Shown here one piece after another: positions 35,984 to 45,388 of a DNA stretch of 64,000 nt. Under the pieces are notes generated by a model. That model was given only the letters and a program-made list of their open reading frames with translations, did no database searches and was not told the DNA's origin. The number at the start of each line of letters is the position of its first letter. The first letter of the stretch is position 1. The stretch is taken from contig JAHLKH010000034.1 in the NCBI GenBank assembly GCA_025526915.1, positions 119,005 through 183,004 on the forward strand, given 5' to 3'. Position numbers and translations under genes: made by a program. Source of the DNA: Entophlyctis helioformis. Lineage: Eukaryota; Chytridiomycota; Chytridiomycetes; Chytridiales; Chytriomycetaceae.

Positions 35984-38900
35984 TGCATCGAACACTTCCA
36001 CAGCGGCCTCACGGAGACCGTCCCTCAGGTCGTAGCCGGTATTGGCAACCAGTCCCTGACAGCCACGCTCTCTGGCACTATGCACGTTCCCTGCATCACC
36101 GAGACCGGCGAGCACTGCCTGACGCTGCGCGACGTGCTGTTTGTCCGGGACCTCCCCTTCACACTGGTCGCCCACCGTCGCCTTCTGGAAGACGGCCTGC
36201 ACCCGCAACTTGCCGGCTTCAACGGCCTGCGCGTGCTGAGCGCCGACGGATCGTCCGTTGTCGCGTGGTTCCACTTCGACGAGAATGGACTCCTGCGGCT
36301 CGTCAGCCCCTCAGCTGAGCACCGCACTGAGCCGGTCCTCCTGCCGCACGGTTCAGACGCTCTCGCGCTCCTTGTCACCAAGCGTACCCTGCGCGAGTGG
36401 CACGCATGCATGCACATCTCCCGTCAGAACGCCGTCCAGCTCGCAAACGCCAACCCAAACTTTGTGGTCACCAAGCTCGACATGACCGACAACTCCGAGT
36501 GCCTGCCCTGTGTTGCCACGCGCACCCCTCGTGCCTCCTACCCGGCATCGACCACGCCCCTACTTCCACGGCCCCTTGCTCTGGTCTCGGCCGACCTCGG
36601 CTTCCCCGTCATGCCCGAGACGCCAGGCAAGAAGATGCACTATCTCGTGCTGATCGATCACTACACGCGATTCTCGGCCGTGTTCCTGCTGTCAGCCAAG
36701 CATGAGGCCGCAGGTCACATCACGTTCTTCCTGAAGAACGCTCTAGCCCTCCATGAACCCCATCACTGCGTCACGTTCCGCTCCGACAAGGGCGGCGAGT
36801 TCATGTCGCAGGAGCTCCTCACCTTCTTCCGGGATCATGGCATCAGTCGCGACCTGTCGACCACAGCCACCCCCGAGCAGAACGGTATGGCCGAGGCCGT
36901 CAACCGCACTCTCAAGGGCCTGCTGCGCGCCCTGCTCAAGCAAAGCGGCCTGCCAGACAATCTGTGGGGCGAGGCTCTCATGTACGCCAACTGGATTCGT
37001 AACGTGACGCCGCACTCGGCCTTCACGCCCGGCGTCACCCCATTCGAGATGTGGTTCGGCTACAAGCCCGACTATAGCCTGTTCCTCATGTTCGGCCAGC
37101 TCGTGTACGCCCACGTCCCAGCAGACCATCGGCGCGCACCTGACGACACGCACATTCCTGGCCGATTTGTTGGCATCGACGACGAGTCCAAGGCCATCCG
37201 CGTCTTGTGCAACGCCACAGGCAAGGTCATCCCAAGCAGCAGCTTCCGCTCCGTCGACCGGTCGCCCATCTCGCTCGATGTGCCTTACCCCTCGCTTTCG
37301 TCTCGCCTAAGCAACTCCGACTCTGCCCTCAGCGAGGTGCTCCAGCTGTCCTTCCCTACACCGCCTGTCACCGCCGAGTCAATGTTCGCCCAGCAGGAGC
37401 GCGACCAGGAGGCCGAGCTCGACCTGCTCGCTGCCAAACTCGGCCTTGCCTCCCCTGAGGCCGGCGGCAATGACTTCGCCTACGCCGACCCACCATCTGG
37501 CATGGCACCACCTGCCACTGCAGTCTCGTCTGGGGGGGATGGTGCAGTCTCAACTTCAACTGTATTGGCAAACGGCGCCGCGCCAGGAGGAGCCACGACT
37601 GTGCTCAACAACACGCAAGTGCTGCGACGATCTGCGCGCATCAGCCAACTGCACAATGCCAGTCAAGCAGCACTCGCCGTGGCGCCACCATCCATCAGCA
37701 GCAACGGGTACGCACTGTTCGCAGGAGCGTTCGCCCTCCTCGCGTCCACGACCAGCAGCCCCACCGACATGCCGGTCCCGCTCAACTGGAAGGAGATGAC
37801 GCACCCAGGCTACAATGGCATCTGGGTCGCGGCAGCCACGAAGGAGATCCGGTCATGCCTTGCGAACGGCACCTGGGAGCTCGTCTACCAGACACCCGAC
37901 ATGATGCTCATCACGTGCAAGTGGGTCAACAAACTCAAGACGCTCCCACCACCGGCGACCGAGCTGCTGCCCAAGTCCCGCATCGTGATCCGAGGCTTCC
38001 AGCAGACTCCCGGCGTCAACGTCTTCGAGACATACGCGCCGGTCATGCGAATGAGCTCACTGCGCCTACTGCTCACCATCGCAGCGACTCTGGACCTCGA
38101 GATGGCACAGTGGGACGTCTCCACCGCATTCCTGCACGCGACACTCAAGGAGGAGATCTACATGGAGCTGCCGCCCGGCATCACCGAGATGGGTATCGAC
38201 GAGATCGACAACGCCATCCATGCTGCGAACGGCCGCCCCCTCGTCTGCCGCCTCCGCAAGTCACTCTACGGACTCAAGCAAGCTCCACACGAGTGGAACA
38301 AGGCCCTCACGGCTGCTCTCCTGGAGCAAGGCATGTCCGCCACGTCCGACCCATGCATATTCATCTACACTGGCAAGCCCGACAAACCCGGCAAGATCAC
38401 TGGTCGCCTCTTCATCGGAGTGTACGTTGACGACATGATCGCGGCCACCGACAACATGGCCCTTCTCGAGCAGGTCCGTCGTGGCCTATTTGAGACCTTT
38501 GAGATGAAGGATCTCGGCGAGCCCAAGGTCATCATCGGCCTCGAGATCATCCGCGACAGGAACGCCCGCACCCTCACGCTGCACCAGTCCCGCTTCGCAC
38601 AATCGATTCTTGACGAGGCCGGAACCTGGGACCTCGGCTCTGCCTCCACTCCTGCCCGCTCCTCGGATGGACCAGAGAGCTCACACAGACCCCAGGAAAA
38701 GGAGGAGCACGAGCCGATCGTCGAGCACAGCGCCTATCGTCACGTTGTCGGCCAGCTCATGTACCTGATGTGCGGCACGCGCCCCGACATCTCCACCGCC
38801 GTCGGATTCTGCGCCCGGTTTATGCATGCACCGTCGTCTAGTCACTGGACCATGGTCAACCGCGTTCTCGAGTACCTCAATGAGGAGCCGTCTCTCGGCC

Positions 38901-39442
38901 TTACCCTCGGCGGCCACGCGACCACAGCCGCCGGCGACCTGCACCCGCTGACCTGCTACGCCGACGCTGACTGGGCCGGCTGCAAGGACACTCGTCGATC
39001 AACCTCAGGCTACTGCGTCTTCTTCGGCAAGTCGCTGGTCTCCTGGAAGAGCTCCCGCCAGAAGTCGGTCGCCACATCCACTGCACAAGCTGAGCTCATG
39101 GCTACCAGTGCAGCTGGGCGAGAGGTTGTATCCATCCTCTGCGTCCTTGAGGGACTTGGCTTCAAGCAAGGCGGGCCAGTCACCATGTTCAACGACAATC
39201 AGGCCTGCGTCTCAAACCTCAACAACGCTGGCCGCATCAACCAAGAGACCAACAAGCACATCGCTGTTCGGCACTTCTACGTCCGCGAACTCATCATTGA
39301 CAACATCGTCGCGGTCGCATGGATACCAACAAAGGAAATGGTTGCCGATATCTTCACCAAAGCCCTCGCCAAGGATCCCTTCGTTGCGTGCAAAGGACAA
39401 CTCGGTATGATTGACGCGCTCACACAAAAGGAGGAGTGTTGA
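35984..39442 (+). CDS. Copia Pol polyprotein (partial, frame open)
   Basis: More than 1,150 codons without a stop. The order is the protease tail (VLFVRDLPFTLVAHRRL), pre-integrase (LREWHACMHISRQNAVQLAN), then the integrase core (HYLVLIDHYTRFSAVF, FRSDKGGEFMSQELLTFFRD, TATPEQNGMAEAVNRTLKGL, D-D-E complete) and FEMWFGYKPDYSLFLMFGQL. Next come reverse transcriptase (WVNKLKTLPPPATELLPKSR, YAPVMRMSSLRLLLTIAATL, WDVSTAFLHATLKEEIYMEL, CRLRKSLYGLKQAPHEWNKA, IGVYVDDMIAATDNMALLEQ with YVDD) and RNase H (YADADWAGCKDTRRSTSGYC, STAQAELMATSAAGREVV, NKHIAVRHFYVRELI). The stop codon lies inside the 3' LTR start. Despite the missing 5' end the pol frame is undamaged, so truncation was recent relative to mutation. 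Confidence 0.93.
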   Translation, partial: CIEHFHSGLTETVPQVVAGIGNQSLTATLSGTMHVPCITETGEHCLTLRDVLFVRDLPFTLVAHRRLLEDGLHPQLAGFNGLRVLSADGSSVVAWFHFDENGLLRLVSPSAEHRTEPVLLPHGSDALALLVTKRTLREWHACMHISRQNAVQLANANPNFVVTKLDMTDNSECLPCVATRTPRASYPASTTPLLPRPLALVSADLGFPVMPETPGKKMHYLVLIDHYTRFSAVFLLSAKHEAAGHITFFLKNALALHEPHHCVTFRSDKGGEFMSQELLTFFRDHGISRDLSTTATPEQNGMAEAVNRTLKGLLRALLKQSGLPDNLWGEALMYANWIRNVTPHSAFTPGVTPFEMWFGYKPDYSLFLMFGQLVYAHVPADHRRAPDDTHIPGRFVGIDDESKAIRVLCNATGKVIPSSSFRSVDRSPISLDVPYPSLSSRLSNSDSALSEVLQLSFPTPPVTAESMFAQQERDQEAELDLLAAKLGLASPEAGGNDFAYADPPSGMAPPATAVSSGGDGAVSTSTVLANGAAPGGATTVLNNTQVLRRSARISQLHNASQAALAVAPPSISSNGYALFAGAFALLASTTSSPTDMPVPLNWKEMTHPGYNGIWVAAATKEIRSCLANGTWELVYQTPDMMLITCKWVNKLKTLPPPATELLPKSRIVIRGFQQTPGVNVFETYAPVMRMSSLRLLLTIAATLDLEMAQWDVSTAFLHATLKEEIYMELPPGITEMGIDEIDNAIHAANGRPLVCRLRKSLYGLKQAPHEWNKALTAALLEQGMSATSDPCIFIYTGKPDKPGKITGRLFIGVYVDDMIAATDNMALLEQVRRGLFETFEMKDLGEPKVIIGLEIIRDRNARTLTLHQSRFAQSILDEAGTWDLGSASTPARSSDGPESSHRPQEKEEHEPIVEHSAYRHVVGQLMYLMCGTRPDISTAVGFCARFMHAPSSSHWTMVNRVLEYLNEEPSLGLTLGGHATTAAGDLHPLTCYADADWAGCKDTRRSTSGYCVFFGKSLVSWKSSRQKSVATSTAQAELMATSAAGREVVSILCVLEGLGFKQGGPVTMFNDNQACVSNLNNAGRINQETNKHIAVRHFYVRELIIDNIVAVAWIPTKEMVADIFTKALAKDPFVACKGQLGMIDALTQKEEC

Positions 39443-39507
39443 GAATGTGTGTGCGAGCGCGTGTGATAATGAAGTTACCTTATCCTACCAAATCCAACTC
39501 ATCAACG
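39437..39507 (+). repeat. Copia 3' LTR fragment
   Basis: Begins TGTTGAGAATG directly after the polypurine tract, a common copia LTR start. Similarity to duplicated unit A begins at about 39510, so only ~70 bp can be assigned to the LTR. Whether it is a whole very short LTR or truncated cannot be decided without a 5' copy. Confidence 0.55.
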
Positions 39508-39509
39508 CC

Positions 39510-40913
39510 ACACACTCCACAAACGCCACGACGGCCAACTCGGCTGTCGCATCGCCTGTAAGTGTCGCATGCTTCCACACGGCATGCTGGATCGTCCTCT
39601 GTGCTGCTCGCATGGCATGCCTGTTGTCTTGCCATCTTGCTGTCCTTTTATCGCATCCCACCGCTCGCTCTGCCCCTCCCCCGCCCCAGCAAGCTGCCTC
39701 GCATGCTTTGTCTTCCATCACGATCCGCATTCGCCGCACATCGCGTCTTGGGACATCCACTCGTCTGTCTGTTTGTTTGCCATGTGGATCTGATGGGCGA
39801 CTTTGAGTTGCTGCGCTGTCTGGCTGGCTGGCTGGCTGAGTGGATGTCCCCAGACTGCGGCCACTCTCCCATGCGGCTGCCTTGACTGTCTGGCTGACCA
39901 TCCCATCCACATTCCCTCTCATATCACGCATCAGACCAACACCACGGCCGCCCAGTCCGACGCGTCTCCGTCCACCGCACCGGCCGTCGCTCCCGCCGCG
40001 TCGCCGACCGTTTGGAACTTTGCTGCCCCGAGTTCGAGCCGGCCGTTCCCTTCAAGTGGAACGTTCGGGCCCCAGAGTTCATTCCGGAAGGCGCGACACC
40101 ACCGACGCGGACTATAAGCGCCGTCCAGGCCAAGACCGCCAACAACAAGGCCGCTAAGAATGTCAGCGCTGGCAAGCCGCCCGCTGCCGCCAAGCCGCCC
40201 GTCCCGCCCAAGGCGTCGGCCAACAAGACCGCTTGACCGTCGACACCACCGCTCCGGCACCGGCCACCCCCAAGCTCCCCGGCATCGACAGCGCCAAGGC
40301 AGTCACGCCACTCGTGTACCCTGTAAGTCTCGACTGAATGCACGCTTTGCTTGGCACGATTCGATGCTGACATGGCCATGCTCCACCAGCTGATGACTGC
40401 CGGTCAAGTGTTCGACCGGCAGTTCCAACAGCTGCACGAGCACCGCCGTCACCACCTTGCCTGCACGCGCGGCTGTTGCATGCCGATGCCGGTCCTTTGT
40501 TCCTCGCCATGCCTTGACACGGCATGGCAGTGGAACGGCGTCGACCGTTTCCAACGAGTTGTAAGTCACATTACTGTGCATTTGAGTGCGTGTCTTGACA
40601 GCCAGCCGACTGACACTGACTGCGTGGCTTGCAGTTTGTCAACTTCGACAACCACACTGGCCTCTTATGTGCACGCCGTGGTGTGCAGCTACTGCTGCCC
40701 GCACCTGCCAGGCGGTGAGTGCTCATTGACATGCGGCTGTGTTGTGGTTGGATGCCTGTGCTTGATCATGGACTGACGATCGTGGTGGCTGTTTGATGCG
40801 CAGCCATTCCGACTCCCACATTCATGTCGTGGGCCAACTCTGACCGCTGGGCCATGCAGTGGGTCGGCACCACATACAAGATGGTGCCTGCCACTCTCTG
40901 GCGTCCATGCTGA
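39510..40913 (+). pseudogene. PAM2-like/Cys-rich gene, copy A (frameshifted)
   Basis: Lacks exon 1. Remaining exons by comparison with copy B: end of exon 2 at 39557, 39935-40322, 40390-40560, 40635-40714 and 40804-40913. In exon 3 one C is missing (about 40025), which puts EFEPAVPFKWNVRAPEFIPE in another frame. In exon 5 a base is lost near 40663, destroying the Cys motif frame. The final exon still reads PTPTFMSWANSDRWAMQWVG and ends LWRPC. The copia element replaces the 5' end. Confidence 0.8.
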
Positions 40914-41015
40914 GCGGCTCTTCTCTGTCTTCTTCTTCTCGATTGTTTCCTATAATAGATGTCAATCCAACAAGCCGATGAAGCATTCATTGCATCGTGG
41001 TCCAGAGACTGCTGC

Positions 41016-41078
41016 ATGGCTGCGGCTGCTCGCAAGACGGCGCTGTCCATCATCGCCGTCGCTGCCATCGTGGCTGGA
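41016..41078 (+). pseudogene. 5' fragment of RING-H2 gene in unit A
   Basis: Codes [20 protein letters not shown], the signal-anchor start of the RING protein at 61985-62449. Similarity then stops at about 41078 in unrelated sequence. The RING finger itself is absent. Confidence 0.8.
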
Positions 41079-41302
41079 TGCCGTTGGCCACTTCGTTGCA
41101 CTCGTTTGAATTTCTGGTTGGCCAGTGATCGTTCAACGTCGTCGCCTGCCACTTGCCGACGTACAAGGCCGCAGTGAACAGCCCGACCCTACCGCAGCCA
41201 GCACACCAGCCGCCGCTCGTTAGCAAGCACAGCAGCACCGACTGCAGCCAAAACATACACACAAACACACACACAGCGCCAGCACCAGCAGCACCAGCAG
41301 CC

Positions 41303-41773
41303 ATGGCCCCCGTTCACAACCTCTGCGTTCAGATTCAAAACGCATACCGGGCACAATTGCGCAGGATAGCCGTTCCGTACTCGCAGACCAACAAGGCCAT
41401 CTGCGCCGTGCTCTACGACGAGGGCTTCATCTCCTCCCTGACAGCCGGCGACGAAAAGTCGCCCTTTGAGCGCGGCTTCGAGGTGCCCATCACCCCAGAC
41501 AATGTAGCGCAGCGCAAGCTCTGGCTGGACCTCAAGTACCGGTCAGGCGAGCCGGCGCTGAATGCCATGATCACCGTGTCCAAGCCGTCGAGAAAGGTGT
41601 TTGCGAGCTTTGAGGAGCTGTGTGCGATTGCGGCGGCCAAGCGTGCGGGCCCGCTGCTCAAGCCCCACTCGGCTGGCCAGATCACGATTGTCAAGTCGCC
41701 TGCCGGTATTGTCGAGCTCAAGGACGCTCTGCGCCATCAGGTCGGCGGCGAAGTTCTCTGCACCGCCTACTAA
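41303..41773 (+). CDS. MRPS8: Mitochondrial small-subunit ribosomal protein uS8m
   Basis: A 156-residue single-exon protein. MAPVHNLCVQIQNAYRAQLR and AICAVLYDEGFISSLTAGDE match the uS8 N-terminal fold. LWLDLKYRSGEPALNAMITV and SKPSRKVFASFEELCAIAAA follow, and VGGEVLCTAY is the typical C terminus. It is a component of the 37S mitoribosome, binding the central domain of 15S rRNA. The ATG at 41303 begins exactly where family similarity starts. It sits directly downstream of truncated duplicated unit A, whose end may now lie in its promoter. Confidence 0.9.
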   Translation: MAPVHNLCVQIQNAYRAQLRRIAVPYSQTNKAICAVLYDEGFISSLTAGDEKSPFERGFEVPITPDNVAQRKLWLDLKYRSGEPALNAMITVSKPSRKVFASFEELCAIAAAKRAGPLLKPHSAGQITIVKSPAGIVELKDALRHQVGGEVLCTAY

Positions 41774-41998
41774 TCCCATGCCAGCGGCGGCTGGCTGCGG
41801 CATGCGGGGAGCTCGAAGCGATCGCCGGTCGGCAGCCAGACGCAATGAAGAGTGTCTTGAATGCCCAAGTGCATCCGTTCACTTTTCCAATTGTATCCCA
41901 CGCAGTCGAATTCATTGGGTTGGTGAGCGCCGACAGATACGAGCTTAGTCGAGCTCGGTTGAAAGGCGGAAACGATGCCGAGGCCAGAGTCGAGGAGA

Positions 41999-44026
41999 TC
42001 AGACCTTTTCATAGTCCAGCTTCGTCTCCAGCTTCTTCGAGTCGGCAACCTTGCGCACGGCTTTCATAAAGTCGTCCTGGACGCAGTAGTCGCGCTCATC
42101 TCGGATCGCAAACATGCCTGATACGATGCGGTGCGATACGATACGTCAGTATGCAATCGAGTGCCCAGTCAGAGCCAATGCGGGAGAAACCATCCACAGC
42201 TCACCTGCTTCAGTGCACACGTTGCGCAGATCGGCACCGTTGAAGCCCTCTGACAGCTTGACAATGGCCTCGTAGTCTGCAAGGCAGTCATTAGTGCATG
42301 GGGTCAGTCCTGTGTCATGCCGCATGCTTTGAACGAGCAAGACATACCAATCTCGCCGTGCTTGGTGATGCCGCCAGCATGGATCTTGAGCACTTCAAGG
42401 CGGCCATTCTCGTTGGGCAGTGGGATTTCAACCTTGCGATCAAGACGGCCAGGACGCAGCAGCGCAGGGTCAAGCGTGTCGGGACGGTTGGTGGCCATGA
42501 TGAGCTTGGTCTGGCCCAAGTAGTCAAAGCCGTCCATCTGGTTCAATAGCTATTCCAACGACAGGTTGGTTAGACACGTCGATGTGCTTGCATGCAAAAC
42601 GCAGAGTGCTCGAAACAAATGCACCTCCATGAGCGTGCGCTGGATCTCGCGATCGGAAGATGTGCCCTCTGAGAAACGACGACCACCAATGGCATCAATC
42701 TCGTCCATGAAAATGATGCACGGCTCGTGCTCTTTGGCATAGGCTGGCAGCAGAAGCAGGATGAGTGAGTGGGCAAATGCAACGGACGGCCATGGCTTGT
42801 AGGTGCCTTACCAAACATCTCGCGGACAACGCGGGCACTCTCTCCAATGTACTTGTCGACAATGGCACTGGACACGACCTTGAGGAAGTTGCACTCGAGC
42901 GTTGACGCGACGGCACGAGCCAGCAGCGTCTTGCCTGTTCCAGGCGGCCCATAGAGCAGAACACCCTTTGGCGGCTTGATGCCAACACGAACAAACAGCT
43001 CTGGGTTGAGCAAGGGCAGCTCGATAACCTATGCCGACACGAAAGCATGCGTAAGTGCGAGTGGCAAAGTCATTGACACCACGCAGCGGCAGACTGGCGC
43101 ACCTCGCGAAGTTCGCGGATCTGCTCCGAGAGACCACCGATGCCCGCAAAGGACACGTTTCCAGGGTCCTCTGCAGACATGTTGTAGACGAGCGGGTCGA
43201 CTTCGCGCGGCAGCACGCGCATGATGGTCAGGGTGGTCATGTCGAGCGAAACACGGACGCCCTGCTTGAGCTTGTCCTTTGGCACCTTGTTTCTGCAGCC
43301 AACCACGTATCTGGGGCCAGTCGACGACTTGACAATGACTGCCAGTCCGGGATGCATGCAGGAGGGGGCAGGGTTAGAGGACAGCGTGTTGGCGCGTCTG
43401 CCATCAAGCATCCCGCCACAGGCACATGGATCGAGAGGGCAGAGCGGCCACATACACTTGTCGGCATCGAGCTGGCGGAGCACCTCGCCAATGATCTGGC
43501 CGACCGACTGCAGGGCCTTGATGTCGTTCTCCTTCTTGTCAAAGGTCTTTTCGAGAGCGCGCAGTCCAAGGCGCTCTGCAAGTGCAAGCCGAGCCGAGCC
43601 GAGCCGAGTTGTGACGAGTGGTGCCGAGTGGTGCCAAGCCAAGAGCAGGTGTCAGTTGCGCACACTCAGACATGCACAGCCCAGTCCGGCCCCAGCCCCA
43701 GTGCCGCCAGGCAGTCGACGCAGTTGAAGCCGCCGAGTGGCCAGGGTTGGCAGGAAGCGCGCGACAAGGGCAGCCAGACGCAGCGAGCCAGATTGGGCGT
43801 GTGCGTCCGGGCAGCACGAGGAGCAAGCGGTGCGGGGGTGGGCATGCCAGGCAGGCCCAAGCAGGCGCCGTCCCGGCCATAGGGCAGCGCACGGATACGC
43901 ACGCTCTTTGACCTTTGCCTCGAGCTCTCTGTGCTCGAGAAGCTTCTTCCTGTAGTCGGCGAGCGCCTTTGCTCTGCGGTCTTCGGGGGCAGCGGGGCCA
44001 GCGCTCGAGCCTGCGACGGTCGACAT
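41999..44026 (-). CDS. RPT4: 26S proteasome regulatory ATPase Rpt4
   Basis: One of six AAA+ ATPases of the 19S base ring (human PSMC6); it unfolds ubiquitylated substrates. Exon 1 (44026 to ~43909) has [20 protein letters not shown], the N-terminal coiled coil. Later exons carry [40 protein letters not shown] (OB domain), [15 protein letters not shown], Walker [41 protein letters not shown], Walker [41 protein letters not shown] with the arginine finger, and [17 protein letters not shown]. It ends [12 protein letters not shown]. Rpt4 is favoured over other Rpts by the [12 protein letters not shown] stretch and the short C terminus lacking an HbYX motif. The ~330-bp intron after exon 1 carries a CCGAG repeat. 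Confidence 0.93.
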
Positions 44027-44707
44027 TTGGATTCAACAGAAAGTGGAAATCTGCGAGTCTGCGAATCTGGCAGAGGGAGCAGGGCAAGCAGGTCGAATAA
44101 GCAGAGGTGCAGGCAGCGGGCATGGTCGTCTGCTCCCTACAGGGAGCACGGCCCAGACACGCCTCGGCCATCGGGGCCATCGCGGCCACCGGCGAGTGCC
44201 TGCTGTTGCAGATGGCAGCAGCGTCCATCCATCCATCCATCGATCCATCCACGCCGGCGACGATCGGCCCTGCCCGCGCATCTGCCAAGGCGTATTCCCA
44301 CAAGGGATCCTGACACACGCACAACAACAACAACAACAACACCACGCACCCGAGCCGCCCCTCGGCAGCCTCCCGGCAGCCTCTCGGCCAATGCGGCTTC
44401 GAAACAGCCCAAATAATTGCTCATTTTTGCGATTCGCCAAAAGTCTTCAATAAAATCGCTGCTTGAAAAGCCGGCCACCTCGCTCCTTTTCTCGTGTCAG
44501 CCAGGTCCGTGCGTGTGCAAGAGTGCGTGCGTGAGGATGTGTGCATGCATGCATGCATGCATGCATGCGAGTGCACGCGGCCGGCCTGCCGCCCCTGGCT
44601 GCCTGCTGCCTACTGCCTGCTGCCTGCCGCCTGCTGTGCACTGCCTGCTGACACGGCCCCGCTCTGCCCCGCCCCCGCATCCACGACAGACCAGACCACC
44701 AGCCACG
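44027..44707. other. Divergent spacer rich in simple repeats
   Basis: About 680 bp between RPT4 and the kinase gene. Tracts seen: (ATCC)n at 44225-44250, (AAC)n at 44320-44341, (CATG)n at 44542-44570, and a CTGCCTGCTG-rich stretch at 44590-44660. Presumably promoters and 5' UTRs of both genes; no coding sequence supported. Confidence 0.45.
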
Positions 44708-45351
44708 ATGGACTTTGCAACAGACGTCTGGGACCCGCTGCTGCTGTCGACGACGGGCAGCAAGACGCTCAAGCGTGCCAAGTCGGTCACCGCTGCCAAC
44801 AACGCCGCAGGCACCTCCAGTGGCGGCACCAGTGCCAGCACCAGCGGCAGCACCAGCCAGCTCGCGGCTGCCGTGGCCGGCGGCAGCGGCGCGGGCTCGG
44901 CCTCGGCCTCGGCTGTGGCCTCGACGGCGTCGCTGTCCAAGGCCCAGAGCGTGGGGGGCGGCGCTCTCGGTCACGCCCACGCCCACGCCCACGCCCACGC
45001 CCACGACCACGACCACGCGCATGCTGCTGCCAGCGATGCCGCCACTGCAGCCTCGCATGGCATGGCGTCGCTGTCGATCACGGCCCCTGCGGCCACCGGC
45101 GGCCCCACCGGCCCCACCGGCGGCCTGGCGAACGGCGGCACGCACGGCGGCAGCACATCCTCGCTGGCCGTGCCCGTTGCCGGCTCCCAGTCGCACCCGC
45201 AGCCGTCGTCGCAGCTGTCGACGTCTGCGTCGTCAAACGCCTCGTCGACGTCTGCATCCACATCGGCCCTCGGGTGCGTTTTTCTGTCTGCCTGCCTGTG
45301 TGCATGTGCACCTGCCTGCCTGTGCACCTGCCATCCTGCCCTGCGCACGCT

Positions 45352-45388
<37 letters not shown>

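Larger units (their letters stand above)
35984..39507 (+). mobile_element. Ty1/copia retrotransposon, 5'-truncated
   Basis: Plus-strand copia element lacking its 5' LTR, gag and the first part of protease. It begins abruptly at the chromovirus LTR border. It retains GAG-pre-integrase, integrase, reverse transcriptase, RNase H, a polypurine tract (AAAAGGAGGAG, 39426-39436) and the first ~70 bp of a 3' LTR (TGTTGAGAATG at 39437). The right end abuts duplicated unit A. Confidence 0.88.
39510..41078 (+). repeat. Duplicated unit A
   Basis: About 1.57 kb, near-identical over exons and introns to units B (54948-56490) and C (62388-64000), here in opposite orientation. It covers exons 2-6 of the PAM2-like/Cys-rich gene, its 3' flank and the first ~60 bp of the RING-H2 coding region. 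Confidence 0.88.
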
